Shown here: positions 8,549 to 17,552 of the stretch, piece by piece | How positions within the stretch are numbered: the stretch's first letter is position 1 | Layout: each line of letters begins with the position of its first letter | NCBI GenBank assembly: GCA_017435565.1 | Contig: JAFSEU010000024.1 | Coordinates: 27,895-91,894, forward strand | Reading direction: 5' to 3' | Length of the DNA stretch: 64,000 bases | Source of the DNA: Oscillospiraceae bacterium | Lineage (GTDB): Bacteria; Bacillota; Clostridia; Oscillospirales; Ruminococcaceae | The notes under the pieces: model-generated | Told to the model about the DNA's origin: nothing | Seen by the model: the letters and a program-made list of their open reading frames with translations, nothing else | The model's database searches: none | Made by a program: the position numbers and the translations under genes

Positions 8549-9949
8549 TCACACACCCATAAATGCGCAGAAGGTGCGATAGGTCATATAGACATCAAGT
8601 TTGGAGACAATTTCAAACGGTGCGTGCATTGAAAGCACGGGAACACCTGCGTCGATGACCTCGAAATTGAGGTTTGCAAGATAAGCTGCAACCGTGCCGC
8701 CGCCGCCCATATCAACCTTGCCGAGCTCGCCTGTCTGCCAGATGATGCCTGCCTTGTCAAGAAGCGAACGGATTTCGCCGACAAATTCTGCCGAAGCGTC
8801 GGAAGTACCCGATTTGCCCCTTGCACCCGTGAATTTTGTAATGACAACGCCTTTGTTAATGAATGCGGCGTTTCTGCGCTCGTTAACCTCGGGGAAAGTG
8901 GGGTCAAACGCTGCGTTTACATCCGCAGAAAGGCATTTTGTTGCTGAAATTACATCCCTGGGCTTTGCACCGAGAGCCTCCGCAATATCTGCAATGAAAT
9001 ATTTAAGATAAGCCGACTGCAATCCTGTGTTGCCGTCGCTGCCTGTTTCTTCCTTGTCGGTAAGAACAACGCAGGCGGTTTTCTGCGGACTCTCACAATC
9101 AAGAATTGCCTTGAGAGCTGTATATGCGCAAACCCTGTCATCATGACCGTAAGCGCCGATCATACTGCGGTCAAAGCCGATGTCCCTTGCTTTGAATGCG
9201 GGAACAGCTTCAAGCTCGGCAGAGATAAAGTCATCTTCAACAATGCCGTATTTTTCGTTGAGAAGCTTGAGTATGTTAAGCTTTACAGCCTCGCTTGAAT
9301 CGTCTGATTTAAACGGGCGTGAGCCGATGAGAATGTTTAATTCCTCGCCCTTGATGCCCTGAGCTAAAGTACGCTTCATCTGGTCCTGTGCAAGGTGGGG
9401 GAGCAAATCGGTTATGCAGAATACGGGTTCGTCATCATTTTCGCCGATGCACACTTCAACCTTTTCACCGTTTGCTTTGATGATTACACCGTGAAGCGCA
9501 AGCGGAATAGTTGTCCATTGATATTTTTTGATTCCGCCGTAATAGTGTGTTTTGAAAAGCGCCATTTCACATTCTTCATAAAGCGGATTCTGCTTCAAAT
9601 CAAGCCTGGGTGAGTCGATGTGTGCGGCGCACAGATTGATACCCTGTGATATATCCTGCGTGCCGATAACGGCAAGAATAATAGCTTTGCCACGGTTTAT
9701 GCGATAAATCTTGTCGCCTGCATTCAGATTCATTCCGCTTTTGTATTCAACAAAACCGTTTTCCCTTGCCAATTTTTCGGAATACGAGCAGGCCTCGCGC
9801 TCGGTTTTGCCGAAATCAAGAAATTTTTTGTAATTCTCGCAAAAAGAATCGGCCTTGTTGATGTCGTCGTCGCAAAGCAACGCGCCGGCGTTTTTCTTTT
9901 CTGAGAAAAGTGATTTTTTCAGTTCTTTTACGTCAATTTCGTTACTCAT
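8549..9949 (-). CDS. M18 family aminopeptidase
   Basis: 466 residues. Metallo-aminopeptidase of the M18 family (aspartyl aminopeptidase type, two-metal centre), which trims N-terminal residues, often acidic ones, in the cytoplasm. The metal-binding motifs are present in order: AHIDSPR, AYGHDDR, LTDKEETGSDG, and near the end SMHAPFE. AAAGGA precedes ATG 9949. It is the last gene of the DUF951-prfA-sua5-coaE operon, 38 bases after coaE. Substrate preference beyond the family cannot be read from the sequence. Confidence 0.93.
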   Translation of the reverse strand: MSNEIDVKELKKSLFSEKKNAGALLCDDDINKADSFCENYKKFLDFGKTEREACSYSEKLARENGFVEYKSGMNLNAGDKIYRINRGKAIILAVIGTQDISQGINLCAAHIDSPRLDLKQNPLYEECEMALFKTHYYGGIKKYQWTTIPLALHGVIIKANGEKVEVCIGENDDEPVFCITDLLPHLAQDQMKRTLAQGIKGEELNILIGSRPFKSDDSSEAVKLNILKLLNEKYGIVEDDFISAELEAVPAFKARDIGFDRSMIGAYGHDDRVCAYTALKAILDCESPQKTACVVLTDKEETGSDGNTGLQSAYLKYFIADIAEALGAKPRDVISATKCLSADVNAAFDPTFPEVNERRNAAFINKGVVITKFTGARGKSGTSDASAEFVGEIRSLLDKAGIIWQTGELGKVDMGGGGTVAAYLANLNFEVIDAGVPVLSMHAPFEIVSKLDVYMTYRTFCAFMGV

Positions 9950-9987
9950 AAATTCAATCGTCCTTTTCAGATTTTTATATATTTACA

Positions 9988-10620
9988 TTATGAAAAATTA
10001 GCCTGATAATATTCCTTGACTCTGTCGGCAACCTCTTCTGTGACTTCTTTCAGAACCTTTTCACTCTTGTTGTTTTTTATAATAAAGTCGGAATTTTTCT
10101 TAAAAAAGTTTTCATCATGCTGGGAGTTTATGCGGTTCATTGCTGCTTCTGCTGTGAGATTATCACGTTCCATAATGCGTTTGAGCCTGTTGTGTTCCTT
10201 TGCGATAACAGAAATTATAAGCTCGCAGAAATCATCGGCACGGCTTTCAAATAAAGTCGGTGCGTCGAGAAGAATCAGCCTTTCGCCCCTGTCGCCGCAT
10301 TGTCTTATTCTTTCCAGAATCTCGGCGGTTATGTACGGATAGCATATGCTGTTGAGCATTTCAAGCTTGTTCTTGTCAGAAAATACTATCTGAGCCATTT
10401 TTGTTCTGTCGTATTCGCCGTCGTCGGTGATAACCTTTTCCTTGAAGCATTCGCCGATTTCAGCAAGGCAAGGGCTTCCCTTCGCGGTCACATCACGGGC
10501 GATTTTGTCGGCATCTATAACGGCAAAGCCTTTGTTTTTGAAAAATTCGCATACCGTTGTTTTGCCGGCCCCTGTCTGACCCGTAAGCCCGACAACCATC
10601 AAGCCTTCAAGACTGTTCAC
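9988..10620 (-). CDS. coaE: Dephospho-CoA kinase
   Basis: 210 residues. Catalyses the last step of coenzyme A synthesis, phosphorylating dephospho-CoA with ATP. The P-loop is GLTGQTGAGKTT near the N-terminus, followed by VIDADKIARDV, the CoaE hallmark after the P-loop. I chose GTG 10620 because AGGCGGTGA, nearly the full Shine-Dalgarno complement, lies at the right distance. An in-frame TTG six codons upstream would overlap that site. It sits between Sua5 and the M18 peptidase in a housekeeping operon. Confidence 0.93.
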   Translation of the reverse strand: MNSLEGLMVVGLTGQTGAGKTTVCEFFKNKGFAVIDADKIARDVTAKGSPCLAEIGECFKEKVITDDGEYDRTKMAQIVFSDKNKLEMLNSICYPYITAEILERIRQCGDRGERLILLDAPTLFESRADDFCELIISVIAKEHNRLKRIMERDNLTAEAAMNRINSQHDENFFKKNSDFIIKNNKSEKVLKEVTEEVADRVKEYYQANFS

Positions 10621-10658
10621 TCTCTCACCGCCTTTCAAACGAAATTCAGATAAATATG

Positions 10659-11687
10659 TTAATTCAGTGTGATTACTTTAAAGCCTGCCGCACGGATAAG
10701 CCTGTTGTAAACAGCAAGTCCGACGCCGCTTTTGGAGGGCGCGCGCACAAATGCACGCTTAGCGTTTAGCTCATCTGCTTTGCGCAGGCAAGCAAAAATC
10801 TGTTCGGCATTTTCTTTGTCGTTTGCGCCGTAAGTAATCGATTTAATGCCTGTTGTATTTATATCGCCGTCAAAAATCATAAGATAATCATTTTGTCCGG
10901 CGTTTAGTTTTGCATATTCAAAAAAAGCTTTTTCTGTGGATTCTACAAGAAAAACCTCACATTTTGGCGAATAATGCTTATATTTCATACCCGGAGAAGC
11001 CGCCCTTGCATTTTCATCCAATTCCTGCAGAACGTTTTTGTCAATGATAACCTTGTCGCAAAACGGCTCAAGGTCATCGGGTGTGATAAAACCCGGGCGC
11101 AGAATGCGTATATTGTTTCCCTCAAAGCAGATTACTGTGGATTCTACTCCTACCGAGCATTCGCCGCCGTCGATAATTGCGCTGATTTTGCCCTGCATAT
11201 CATCAAAAACGTGCGCAGCACTTGTGGGGCTGGGCTTACCCGAAGTATTTGCCGAAGGTGCTGCCAAGGGCTTGCCGCTTTTTTTGATAAGGTCTAATGC
11301 AATTTTGCAGTCGGGCATTCTGATTCCGACCGTATCAAGACCGCCCGAGGTGACATCGGGAACGACGTCACGCTTTGGCAGAATAAGCGTCAGGGGCGCA
11401 GGCCACAAAGCCTTCGCAATTTTCAAAGCGTTCGGCGGAATATCGTGGCATAGCGTAAAGATATCATCAAGCCGTGCAATGTGCACAATCAGCGGATTGT
11501 CTGCGGGACGGCCCTTTGCGGTAAATATTTTTTTTACGGCACTTTCGTTCAAAGCATCCGCCGCAAGACCGTATACGGTTTCGGTCGGCATACCGACGAC
11601 TTCGCCGCTGCAAATCAGTTCTGATGCCGTATCAATGCCGTTTTTGTCAGCACAAAGCAGCTTTGTATTATATTTTATAGGCTCCAT
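10659..11687 (-). CDS. Threonylcarbamoyl-AMP synthase (Sua5 type)
   Basis: 342 residues. Makes threonylcarbamoyl-AMP from threonine, bicarbonate and ATP for the t6A37 modification of ANN-decoding tRNAs. The YrdC domain fills the first 200 residues, with PTETVYGLAADA, KGRPADNPLIVHI and SANTSGKPSPT. A C-terminal Sua5 domain follows, making this the long two-domain form. GAAGGTAG lies about ten bases before ATG 11687. Placement next to prfA matches its common neighbourhood in Firmicutes. Confidence 0.93.
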   Translation of the reverse strand: MEPIKYNTKLLCADKNGIDTASELICSGEVVGMPTETVYGLAADALNESAVKKIFTAKGRPADNPLIVHIARLDDIFTLCHDIPPNALKIAKALWPAPLTLILPKRDVVPDVTSGGLDTVGIRMPDCKIALDLIKKSGKPLAAPSANTSGKPSPTSAAHVFDDMQGKISAIIDGGECSVGVESTVICFEGNNIRILRPGFITPDDLEPFCDKVIIDKNVLQELDENARAASPGMKYKHYSPKCEVFLVESTEKAFFEYAKLNAGQNDYLMIFDGDINTTGIKSITYGANDKENAEQIFACLRKADELNAKRAFVRAPSKSGVGLAVYNRLIRAAGFKVITLN

Positions 11688-11716
11688 TGTCTGACTACCT
11701 TCTTTATGATAAATAA

Positions 11717-12796
11717 TTAAACTTCATCGGCTTGTGCCGCCAGTTTTGCAGCCCTGTCGGCTGTTGCAAGAGCATCAAAAATTTCGTCTATATTACCGTT
11801 TAAGATATCCTCAAGGCGATAAAGCGTCAAGCCGATTCTGTGGTCGGTCATTCGTCCCTGCGGATAGTTGTAAGTTCTTATGCGCTCACTCCTGTCGCCG
11901 GTACCGACCTGAGCCTTTCGCTGACCTGCGATTTTTTCGTCCTGTTCGCGCTGCTTTGCTTCAAAAAGGCGTGAACGCAGAATCTTCATTGCACGGTCCT
12001 TATTCTTATGCTGACTGCGTTCGTCCTGGCACTCGACAACAACGCCTGTGGGCAGGTGAGTGATTCTTACAGCGGATTCGGTTTTGTTGATGTGCTGGCC
12101 GCCTGCACCGCTTGAACGGAACACGTCTATTTTTAAATCGGTCGGGTTGATTTCAAGCTCGACCTCGTCGGCCTCGGGCAGAACCGCAACAGTAACCGTT
12201 GATGTGTGAATACGCCCCTGCGATTCGGTTTCGGGCACACGCTGAACACGGTGAACGCCGCTTTCAAACTTCAATCTTGAATATGCGCCCTCGCCGGTTA
12301 TCGAAAAGCTGACTTCCTTAAAGCCGCCGAGCTCGGTTTCATTTGAGTTTAATATTTCAAGCTTCCAGCGCTTTGCCTCGCAGTACATTGAGTACATTCT
12401 GAAAAGCGAATGTGCAAAAAGCGAAGCTTCTTCGCCGCCTGCACCGCCTCTGATTTCGACAATGACGTTTTTGCTGTCGTTAGGGTCGCTCGGCAGAAGC
12501 AGCAATTTAAGCTCCTCGCTTAAAAACTCGCATTTTTCCTTGGCTTCTTCAAGCTCGCTCTGCGCAAGCTCTTTAAGCTCACGGTCGCCGCCTGAATTCT
12601 CGAGCAATTCCTTTGCGTCTTCAAGATTCAGCTGAGCTTTTTTATATTCTCTGTATTTTTCAACAACAGCTTCAAGTGATTTGTATTCCTTCATCAACGC
12701 CTTATACTGCTCGTTGTCGGAAACAACTTCCGGGCACGAGAGCTTTTCGCTGATTTCCTCGAAGCGCTGTTCGGTAAGTTTCAGTTTTTCAAACAT
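11717..12796 (-). CDS. prfA: Peptide chain release factor 1
   Basis: 359 residues, standard RF1 length. Reads UAA and UAG and triggers peptidyl-tRNA hydrolysis. The catalytic GGQ is in [14 protein letters not shown]. The stop-codon recognition site reads PET in [14 protein letters not shown], fitting the RF1 PxT tripeptide and not the SPF of RF2. The N-terminal third is a charged helical domain. The ribosome site is weak (AAGAAAG). It follows the DUF951 gene by 33 bases, probably on the same transcript. Confidence 0.96.
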   Translation of the reverse strand: MFEKLKLTEQRFEEISEKLSCPEVVSDNEQYKALMKEYKSLEAVVEKYREYKKAQLNLEDAKELLENSGGDRELKELAQSELEEAKEKCEFLSEELKLLLLPSDPNDSKNVIVEIRGGAGGEEASLFAHSLFRMYSMYCEAKRWKLEILNSNETELGGFKEVSFSITGEGAYSRLKFESGVHRVQRVPETESQGRIHTSTVTVAVLPEADEVELEINPTDLKIDVFRSSGAGGQHINKTESAVRITHLPTGVVVECQDERSQHKNKDRAMKILRSRLFEAKQREQDEKIAGQRKAQVGTGDRSERIRTYNYPQGRMTDHRIGLTLYRLEDILNGNIDEIFDALATADRAAKLAAQADEV

Positions 12797-12829
12797 AAAA
12801 TCTGTCTTTCTTCGGGATAGAATATATTT

Positions 12830-13015
12830 TTAACTTTCGTTTCTTTCGATTTTTTTGATGCTTTTTTCAATGTTGCTTCGCGAGCTCATAAATACACGTT
12901 CGCATTTTTCGCACGAAAGCTTGAAATCCGCACCTGAGCGCAGCACAATCATACGGTTGCAGCCGCACGGATGAGGCTTTTTCATTATAAGTACATCACC
13001 GATTCTGACATCCAT
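12830..13015 (-). CDS. DUF951 zinc-ribbon-like small protein
   Basis: 61 residues. Matches DUF951 in the segments VGDVLIMKKPHPCG-like (here IGDVLIMKKPHPCGCN) and SGADFKLSCEKCER. The cysteines suggest a small metal site. Function is unknown for the family. I chose ATG 13015, nine bases after AAGGGG; a TTG two codons upstream is too close to that site. It is the first gene of the operon and sits directly under a consensus promoter. Confidence 0.85.
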   Translation of the reverse strand: MDVRIGDVLIMKKPHPCGCNRMIVLRSGADFKLSCEKCERVFMSSRSNIEKSIKKIERNES

Positions 13016-13063
13016 TTTCAACAGCCCCTTATAAACTTGTTAAAAAAATCGCCGATTAGTTCT

Positions 13064-13092
13064 ATAATATCACAAATTGCCGCCAAATGCAA
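13064..13092 (-). promoter_or_regulatory. Promoter of the DUF951-prfA-sua5-coaE-M18 operon
   Basis: On the minus strand TTGCAT and TATTAT are 17 bases apart, with TGA immediately before the -10 (extended -10). Confidence 0.75.
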
Positions 13093-13206
13093 GATTTACT
13101 TATATATATTTTATATTTTCGGACAAAATATACATTAAACGGTTTTGTGCTGCTTTCTAAACCATTATTTTTCATAAACTGCATGGGAGGAAACGAAGAT
13201 ATTGAT

Positions 13207-13530
13207 ATGAATACAATTATAACAGCAGGCTTTGAAAGCTTTGAAAATGCTGACAGAGCTCTTAGCGAAATACGCAGAATAAATCCAGGCATATACTGCG
13301 ATGAAACTACTGCGCAGAATACAGGTTTTTTGAATTCGCCGCCGTTTGTCGTGCCGATTGCCCCCGATTATTTCAGAATATATCCTGTGGCAAACAACGA
13401 TTATCAGACAGAGGATGCAGGCAGCGCCAAGCTTAATATTATGGCTGACAGCAAGTATCAAGGCGCAATTGAAAGGGTGATTCGTCACCACAGGGGAAGC
13501 ATTGAGAACAGAGCAAATCTTGCACAGTAA
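13207..13530 (+). CDS. Small protein of unknown function
   Basis: 107 residues from ATG 13207. I do not recognise the family. It begins MNTIITAGFESFENADRALS, mixed alpha/beta in character, and ends in a basic stretch containing IRHHRGS. There is no signal peptide or membrane segment. The start is uncertain: GGGAGG (13185-13190) is 16 bases from this ATG but ten from an in-frame ATT at 13201, and the only upstream ATG (13183) overlaps the ribosome site. A terminator follows directly, which supports a real gene. Confidence 0.65.
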   Translation: MNTIITAGFESFENADRALSEIRRINPGIYCDETTAQNTGFLNSPPFVVPIAPDYFRIYPVANNDYQTEDAGSAKLNIMADSKYQGAIERVIRHHRGSIENRANLAQ

Positions 13531-13534
13531 AAAA

Positions 13535-13570
13535 GCAGAGCAAAGGATTTTTGTCCTTGCTCTGCCTTTT
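13535..13570. terminator. Bidirectional terminator between convergent genes
   Basis: GCAGAGCAAAGGA pairs with TCCTTGCTCTGC around a T-rich loop (one bulged A), flanked by an A-run and a T-run. It separates the unknown gene from the end of the oxidoreductase operon. Confidence 0.85.
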
Positions 13571-13573
13571 TAA

Positions 13574-14101
13574 TTATTCGTAATCGTAGCCGATTTTCAT
13601 AGCCTCGATGTTTTTATCGATAAGGTGTGCTTTAGATGCGGGAATGCATTTTTCAAGACCCTTTCTGATTTCATCGAAGGTGAAAAGTCCTGTTTCTTTG
13701 ATAAGCTTGCCCATAAGAATAACGTTTGCACTCAAATTGTGCTCGCTTGCAAGCTGTGAAGCAGGAACGTAGTAGCAGTCGATATCGGTTCTTTCGCACT
13801 TTTCGTCAACCATTGTGCTGTCGATAAATGCCTTGCCGCCGGGCTTTACAGTACCAATAAACTTATCAAACGAGGGGATATTCATTGCAACAAGATAATC
13901 AGGTGTTGTAATCAGCGGAGAGCCGATAGGCTCATCAGAGATACATACCGAGCAGTTTGCCGCACCGCCGCGCATTTCGGGACCGTATGAAGGAAGCCAC
14001 GAAACCTCTTTATCGGCGATAAGTCCGCAATATGCAAAGGCTTTGCCGCTGAACAGAATACCCTGTCCGCCGAAGCCTGCAAAAAGAATTTCACTTGTCA
14101 T
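13574..14101 (-). CDS. 2-oxoacid:ferredoxin oxidoreductase, gamma subunit
   Basis: 175 residues. Gamma subunit of a four-subunit enzyme that oxidatively decarboxylates a 2-oxoacid to acyl-CoA while reducing ferredoxin. It starts EILFAGFGGQGILFSGK, the glycine-rich motif typical of this subunit, and continues SYGPEMRGGAANCSV. Its ATG overlaps the stop of the beta gene (TGATG), indicating translational coupling. Substrate (2-oxoglutarate, branched-chain or other 2-oxoacid) cannot be told from this subunit. Confidence 0.92.
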   Translation of the reverse strand: MTSEILFAGFGGQGILFSGKAFAYCGLIADKEVSWLPSYGPEMRGGAANCSVCISDEPIGSPLITTPDYLVAMNIPSFDKFIGTVKPGGKAFIDSTMVDEKCERTDIDCYYVPASQLASEHNLSANVILMGKLIKETGLFTFDEIRKGLEKCIPASKAHLIDKNIEAMKIGYDYE

Positions 14102-14847
14102 CAGAATTTTACCTCCTTATCTGCATATACACCCAAAGGATAGTAAGGAATCATTTCGTCCTGCAAACGCTTGATTGCGTCAACGGGAGAAAGGCCCCAG
14201 TTTGTCGGGCAGGTTGAAAGAACTTCAACAATAGAGAAGCCCTTCTTGTCACGCTGGTTTTCAAATGCCTTGCGGATTGCCTTTTTAGCTTCTCTGATGT
14301 GGGGAACGCTGTCTACGGCAACGCGCTGAGCGAGAGCCACGCCATCGAGAGTGGAAAGCATTTCGCATACTCTTACGGGGAAACCTGCGAGTTTCGGGTC
14401 ACGACCGAAGGGGGTTGTTGTGGAAACCTGACCGGGAAGTGTTGTGGGCGCCATCTGACCGCCCGTCATACCGTAAATTGTGTTGTTTACGAAGATAACA
14501 ACAATGTTTTCGCCTCTGGTTGCGGCGTGAACGGTTTCACAGGTACCGATTGCGGCAAGGTCGCCGTCGCCCTGATATGTAAATACAAACTTATCGGGCT
14601 GTGCACGCTTAACACCTGTTGCGACAGCCGGAGCGCGTCCGTGAGGCGCTTCAATCATATCGCAGTTGAAATAATTATATGCAAAAACGCTGCAGCCTAC
14701 GGGGCAAACGCCGACAGTATCGCCTTCGATACCCATTTCGTCGATAACCTCGCAGACAAGTCTGTGGATAATGCCGTGAGTACAGCCCGGACAGTAGTGC
14801 AGTCTGATATCGGCAAGTGATTTCGGTCTTTCAAATACAACAGCCAT
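14101..14847 (-). CDS. 2-oxoacid:ferredoxin oxidoreductase, beta (TPP) subunit
   Basis: 248 residues. Binds thiamine diphosphate. The motif is YQGDGDLAAIGT followed by NNTIYGMTGGQ, and YCPGCTHG at the N-terminus is the usual cysteine-bearing start. The length fits the beta subunits of VOR/KOR-type enzymes. GGAGG overlaps the end of the alpha gene ten bases before this ATG, and the two frames overlap by one base. The three adjacent genes supply the other subunits. Confidence 0.94.
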   Translation of the reverse strand: MAVVFERPKSLADIRLHYCPGCTHGIIHRLVCEVIDEMGIEGDTVGVCPVGCSVFAYNYFNCDMIEAPHGRAPAVATGVKRAQPDKFVFTYQGDGDLAAIGTCETVHAATRGENIVVIFVNNTIYGMTGGQMAPTTLPGQVSTTTPFGRDPKLAGFPVRVCEMLSTLDGVALAQRVAVDSVPHIREAKKAIRKAFENQRDKKGFSIVEVLSTCPTNWGLSPVDAIKRLQDEMIPYYPLGVYADKEVKF

Positions 14848-15902
14848 TACTCAATACCTCCAAGCTTTTTGATTTGTGCAAGAACCTCGGCAGGTGTGGG
14901 AATTACGCCGCCTGTTCTTCCGAAGAATTCAACATTCTTCTTGCATTCAACAGCCAGTTTTACATCGTCAACCATCTGACCGGTGCTCATTTCAACACAA
15001 AGAATAGCCTTTGCATTTTCTGTTGCGTTCTTGATGATTTCAGACGGGAAGGGCCATAAGGTCTTAGGTCTGATAAGACCGGCCTTGATACCTTCTGCTC
15101 TTGCAAGATTTACAGCGGATTTACATACTCTTGCGGTCGCACCGTATGCTGTGATGATATATTCCGCATCGTCAGTCATATAGGTTTCGGCATCGGGCAA
15201 AGTTGCCTTGATTTCGTCATATTTTTTATATCTTTCGACAACAGTGTTTTCAAGGTCGGTAGCTTCGATATAAAGGGAATTGATGATGTTGTGTTTACGC
15301 TCGTTCTTGTGACCGTTTGCAGCCCAGGGCTTTTCAATGGCTTCCGATTTCTGCTCGGGGAACACAACGGGCTCCATCATCTGACCGAGAAGACCGTCGG
15401 AAAGAAGCATTGCGGGCATTCTGTATTTATCAGCCATATCAAATGCATAGCTTACCATATCAACAACTTCCTGTACGGAAGAGGGAGCAAATACGAGAAC
15501 GTGGAAGTCGCCGTGTCCGAGTCCCTTTGTTGCCTGCCAGTAGTCAGCCTGCGAGGGCTGAATTCCGCCAAGACCGGGGCCGCCTCTCTGAACATTGATG
15601 ATAACGCAGGGCAGATCGCTTCCTGCGATGTATGAAATACCTTCGGATTTAAGGCTGATTCCGGGTGAGGATGATGATGTCATAGCTCTTACGCCTGTTG
15701 AAGCGGCGCCGAGAACCATATTGATTGCGGCGATTTCAGACTCTGCCTGAAGGAAAACTCCTCCCGAAGCGTTCATACGCTTTGCCATATATTCCGAAAG
15801 CTCGGTCTGCGGTGTAATTGGGTATCCGAAGAAGCATTTACAGCCGCATCTGATGGCAGCTTCAGCCAGAGCTTCGTTACCCTTCATAAGTTTCTTTTCC
15901 AA
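14847..15902 (-). CDS. 2-oxoacid:ferredoxin oxidoreductase, alpha subunit (VorB/KorA-like)
   Basis: 351 residues. Contains the pyrimidine-binding and transketolase-C-like domains of the enzyme; GYPITPQTELSEYMAKR is diagnostic. Closest in my reading to proteins annotated VorB, the branched-chain 2-oxoacid enzyme, though 2-oxoglutarate is also possible. The start is TTG 15902, 12 bases after AGGAG. An internal ATG five codons on is too far from that site, and homologues usually have a few residues before MKGNEA. It follows the small ferredoxin gene. Confidence 0.92.
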   Translation of the reverse strand: MEKKLMKGNEALAEAAIRCGCKCFFGYPITPQTELSEYMAKRMNASGGVFLQAESEIAAINMVLGAASTGVRAMTSSSSPGISLKSEGISYIAGSDLPCVIINVQRGGPGLGGIQPSQADYWQATKGLGHGDFHVLVFAPSSVQEVVDMVSYAFDMADKYRMPAMLLSDGLLGQMMEPVVFPEQKSEAIEKPWAANGHKNERKHNIINSLYIEATDLENTVVERYKKYDEIKATLPDAETYMTDDAEYIITAYGATARVCKSAVNLARAEGIKAGLIRPKTLWPFPSEIIKNATENAKAILCVEMSTGQMVDDVKLAVECKKNVEFFGRTGGVIPTPAEVLAQIKKLGGIE

Positions 15903-15940
15903 GTTAAATCAACACTCCTTATACTGTTTTTTGGAAAAAT

Positions 15941-16147
15941 TTATTTTTCAATACGAATAGCACATTCGGGGCACATCATCGCACACATTGCGCAGCCGAT
16001 GCAAGCTTCCTGGTCGGTGCACTGTGCAGTGAAATGGCCGAGGCGATTTCTCTTCTCTTTTTGAATTGAAACGATTTTCTTGGGACAGGCGGTTATACAC
16101 AAGCCGCAGCCTTCGCACTTTTCAAAAAGAACCTCCATTTTTGCCAT
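15941..16147 (-). CDS. 2[4Fe-4S] ferredoxin-like delta subunit
   Basis: 68 residues with two CxxCxxCxxxCP clusters (CEGCGLCITACP and CIGCAMCAMMCP), the electron-carrying delta subunit of the 2-oxoacid oxidoreductase encoded downstream. I chose ATG 16147 because AAAGGAG sits eight bases before it; an in-frame ATG at 16180 has no ribosome site. First gene of the delta-alpha-beta-gamma operon. Confidence 0.93.
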   Translation of the reverse strand: MAKMEVLFEKCEGCGLCITACPKKIVSIQKEKRNRLGHFTAQCTDQEACIGCAMCAMMCPECAIRIEK

Positions 16148-16180
16148 AGGTGATTCTCCTTTCAAAATTAAAGTTGCCAT

Positions 16181-16209
16181 AAGCGGAAATTTGTGGAAAT
16201 TTGCCGCTT
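16181..16209 (-). other. Hairpin ahead of the oxidoreductase operon
   Basis: AAGCGGAAATTT pairs with AAATTT-G-CCGCTT around GTGG (one bulged base). It has no T-run and lies between the LRR terminator and the ferredoxin gene. Role unknown; I found no clear promoter for the operon here. Confidence 0.4.
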
Positions 16210-16220
16210 TATCTATGAAA

Positions 16221-16249
16221 AAGCCGACGATAAGTCATATCTTCGGCTT
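16221..16249 (-). terminator. Terminator after the LRR gene
   Basis: AAGCCGA pairs with TCGGCTT and an inner GATA with TATC, around a short loop. Read on the minus strand it ends in TTTTT, 22 bases past the LRR stop codon. Confidence 0.75.
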
Positions 16250-16270
16250 AATCTGTAAAGAAATATGGAT

Positions 16271-17533
16271 TTATCTGTTGCAATATTTGCATTTTCCGAA
16301 AATATTTGTGGGCTTTCCGCATATAGCACAGCCCTTGTTGCCGGTCCATCTGCCTTCGCGCCTTGCCCATACTGTATTTTTGAAGCATTTGTAGCAGATT
16401 TTGGGTGCATCGACTCTGTCGATACGCTGGCAATCGGGAAAAGCATTATCGTGAATTTCGGTAATAGTCTGGGGCAGAGTGATTTTAAGTATATTAACAC
16501 AGCTTGCAAATGCGTTTTCTTCAATGCACTCAAGACCTTCGGGAAGGTTGAGTTCTTCAATTGCAACACAGTCACGGAAAGCGTTTTTGCATATTCTGCG
16601 GACCGAACGGGGGAGTCTTACGACAGAAAGCTCTTTACAGCCCTTGAATGCGTTTTCGCCGATTTCATCGACACAGCCTGGAACAGAAATCTGTTTCAGC
16701 GAGGTACAGCCCCAGAATGAATCAGCACCTATTGAATATGATCTGACTGTGTTTGGAATCGAGAGTGATTCAAGCGAAGAGCAGCCGCCGACAAAGTCGA
16801 TTCCGATTGATTTTACGCTTGAAGGGATTTTCAGCTCCGTGATGCCCGTGCAGTCAAAGAACGCATCCTTTTCAATATGCTCAAGCCCGTCGGGAAGCTT
16901 GATTTCGGAAAGAGAAGCACAGCCTCTCAGACCGCCCTTTTCAATCGACTTTATTGTTGAAGGCAGTGAAATATTCTCTATGCTCTTACATTTACAGAAG
17001 GCATAAACGCCGATTGTTGTCACGCCCTCTGCAATATCGACGCTTTTCAGTCTGATACAGTCGTGGAAAGAGTTGTCCCCGATTTTATTGACGGTTCCGG
17101 GAATCGAGATTTCGGTGATTCCGCATCCCATAAATGCACTGTTTCTGATTTTTACAGCGCCATCGGGAATGTTTATGTAGGTAAGCGCACGGCAGTTATT
17201 GAAGGCGCTTGCGCCGAATACCTTTACTGTTTCGGGCACGATGACCTCAACAATGCGTGCGTTTCCGGCGAACGAGTTTTCGCCGATTTCGACAACGCCT
17301 TCGGGGATGATGACCTTTACATCGTTGCCTGTGTACTGCCGCAGAATTCCATCTTCGATGATGAATTCGGGGTTTTCGGCATTTTCGGTGGGTTTGCCGG
17401 TTTCATTGTACTTCGAGATTGCTTTTGAAACAACGAATGCTTCTGAACATTTCGGGCAGATAGCAGCGTCTTTTGCGGCGTCAACTTCGATAAGCTCACC
17501 GCATACAGTGCAAATCGCTTTTACCGGTGCCAT
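16271..17533 (-). CDS. Cytoplasmic BspA-type leucine-rich-repeat protein with zinc ribbons at both ends
   Basis: 420 residues. The centre is about 13 LRR_5 repeats of roughly 23 residues (pattern IxIPxxVxxIGxxAFxxCxxL). The N-terminus has a zinc ribbon (CTVC and CPKC) and the C-terminus another cysteine set (CAICG and CKYCNR). There is no signal peptide or anchor, although most BspA-like proteins are surface proteins, so it should stay in the cytosol. GGAGG precedes ATG 17533. It is 19 bases downstream of a MinD-like ATPase and ends at a terminator, so the two form an operon. Probably a scaffold; no enzymatic motif seen. Confidence 0.85.
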   Translation of the reverse strand: MAPVKAICTVCGELIEVDAAKDAAICPKCSEAFVVSKAISKYNETGKPTENAENPEFIIEDGILRQYTGNDVKVIIPEGVVEIGENSFAGNARIVEVIVPETVKVFGASAFNNCRALTYINIPDGAVKIRNSAFMGCGITEISIPGTVNKIGDNSFHDCIRLKSVDIAEGVTTIGVYAFCKCKSIENISLPSTIKSIEKGGLRGCASLSEIKLPDGLEHIEKDAFFDCTGITELKIPSSVKSIGIDFVGGCSSLESLSIPNTVRSYSIGADSFWGCTSLKQISVPGCVDEIGENAFKGCKELSVVRLPRSVRRICKNAFRDCVAIEELNLPEGLECIEENAFASCVNILKITLPQTITEIHDNAFPDCQRIDRVDAPKICYKCFKNTVWARREGRWTGNKGCAICGKPTNIFGKCKYCNR

Positions 17534-17552
17534 TGACTTTTCCTCCGTATTT

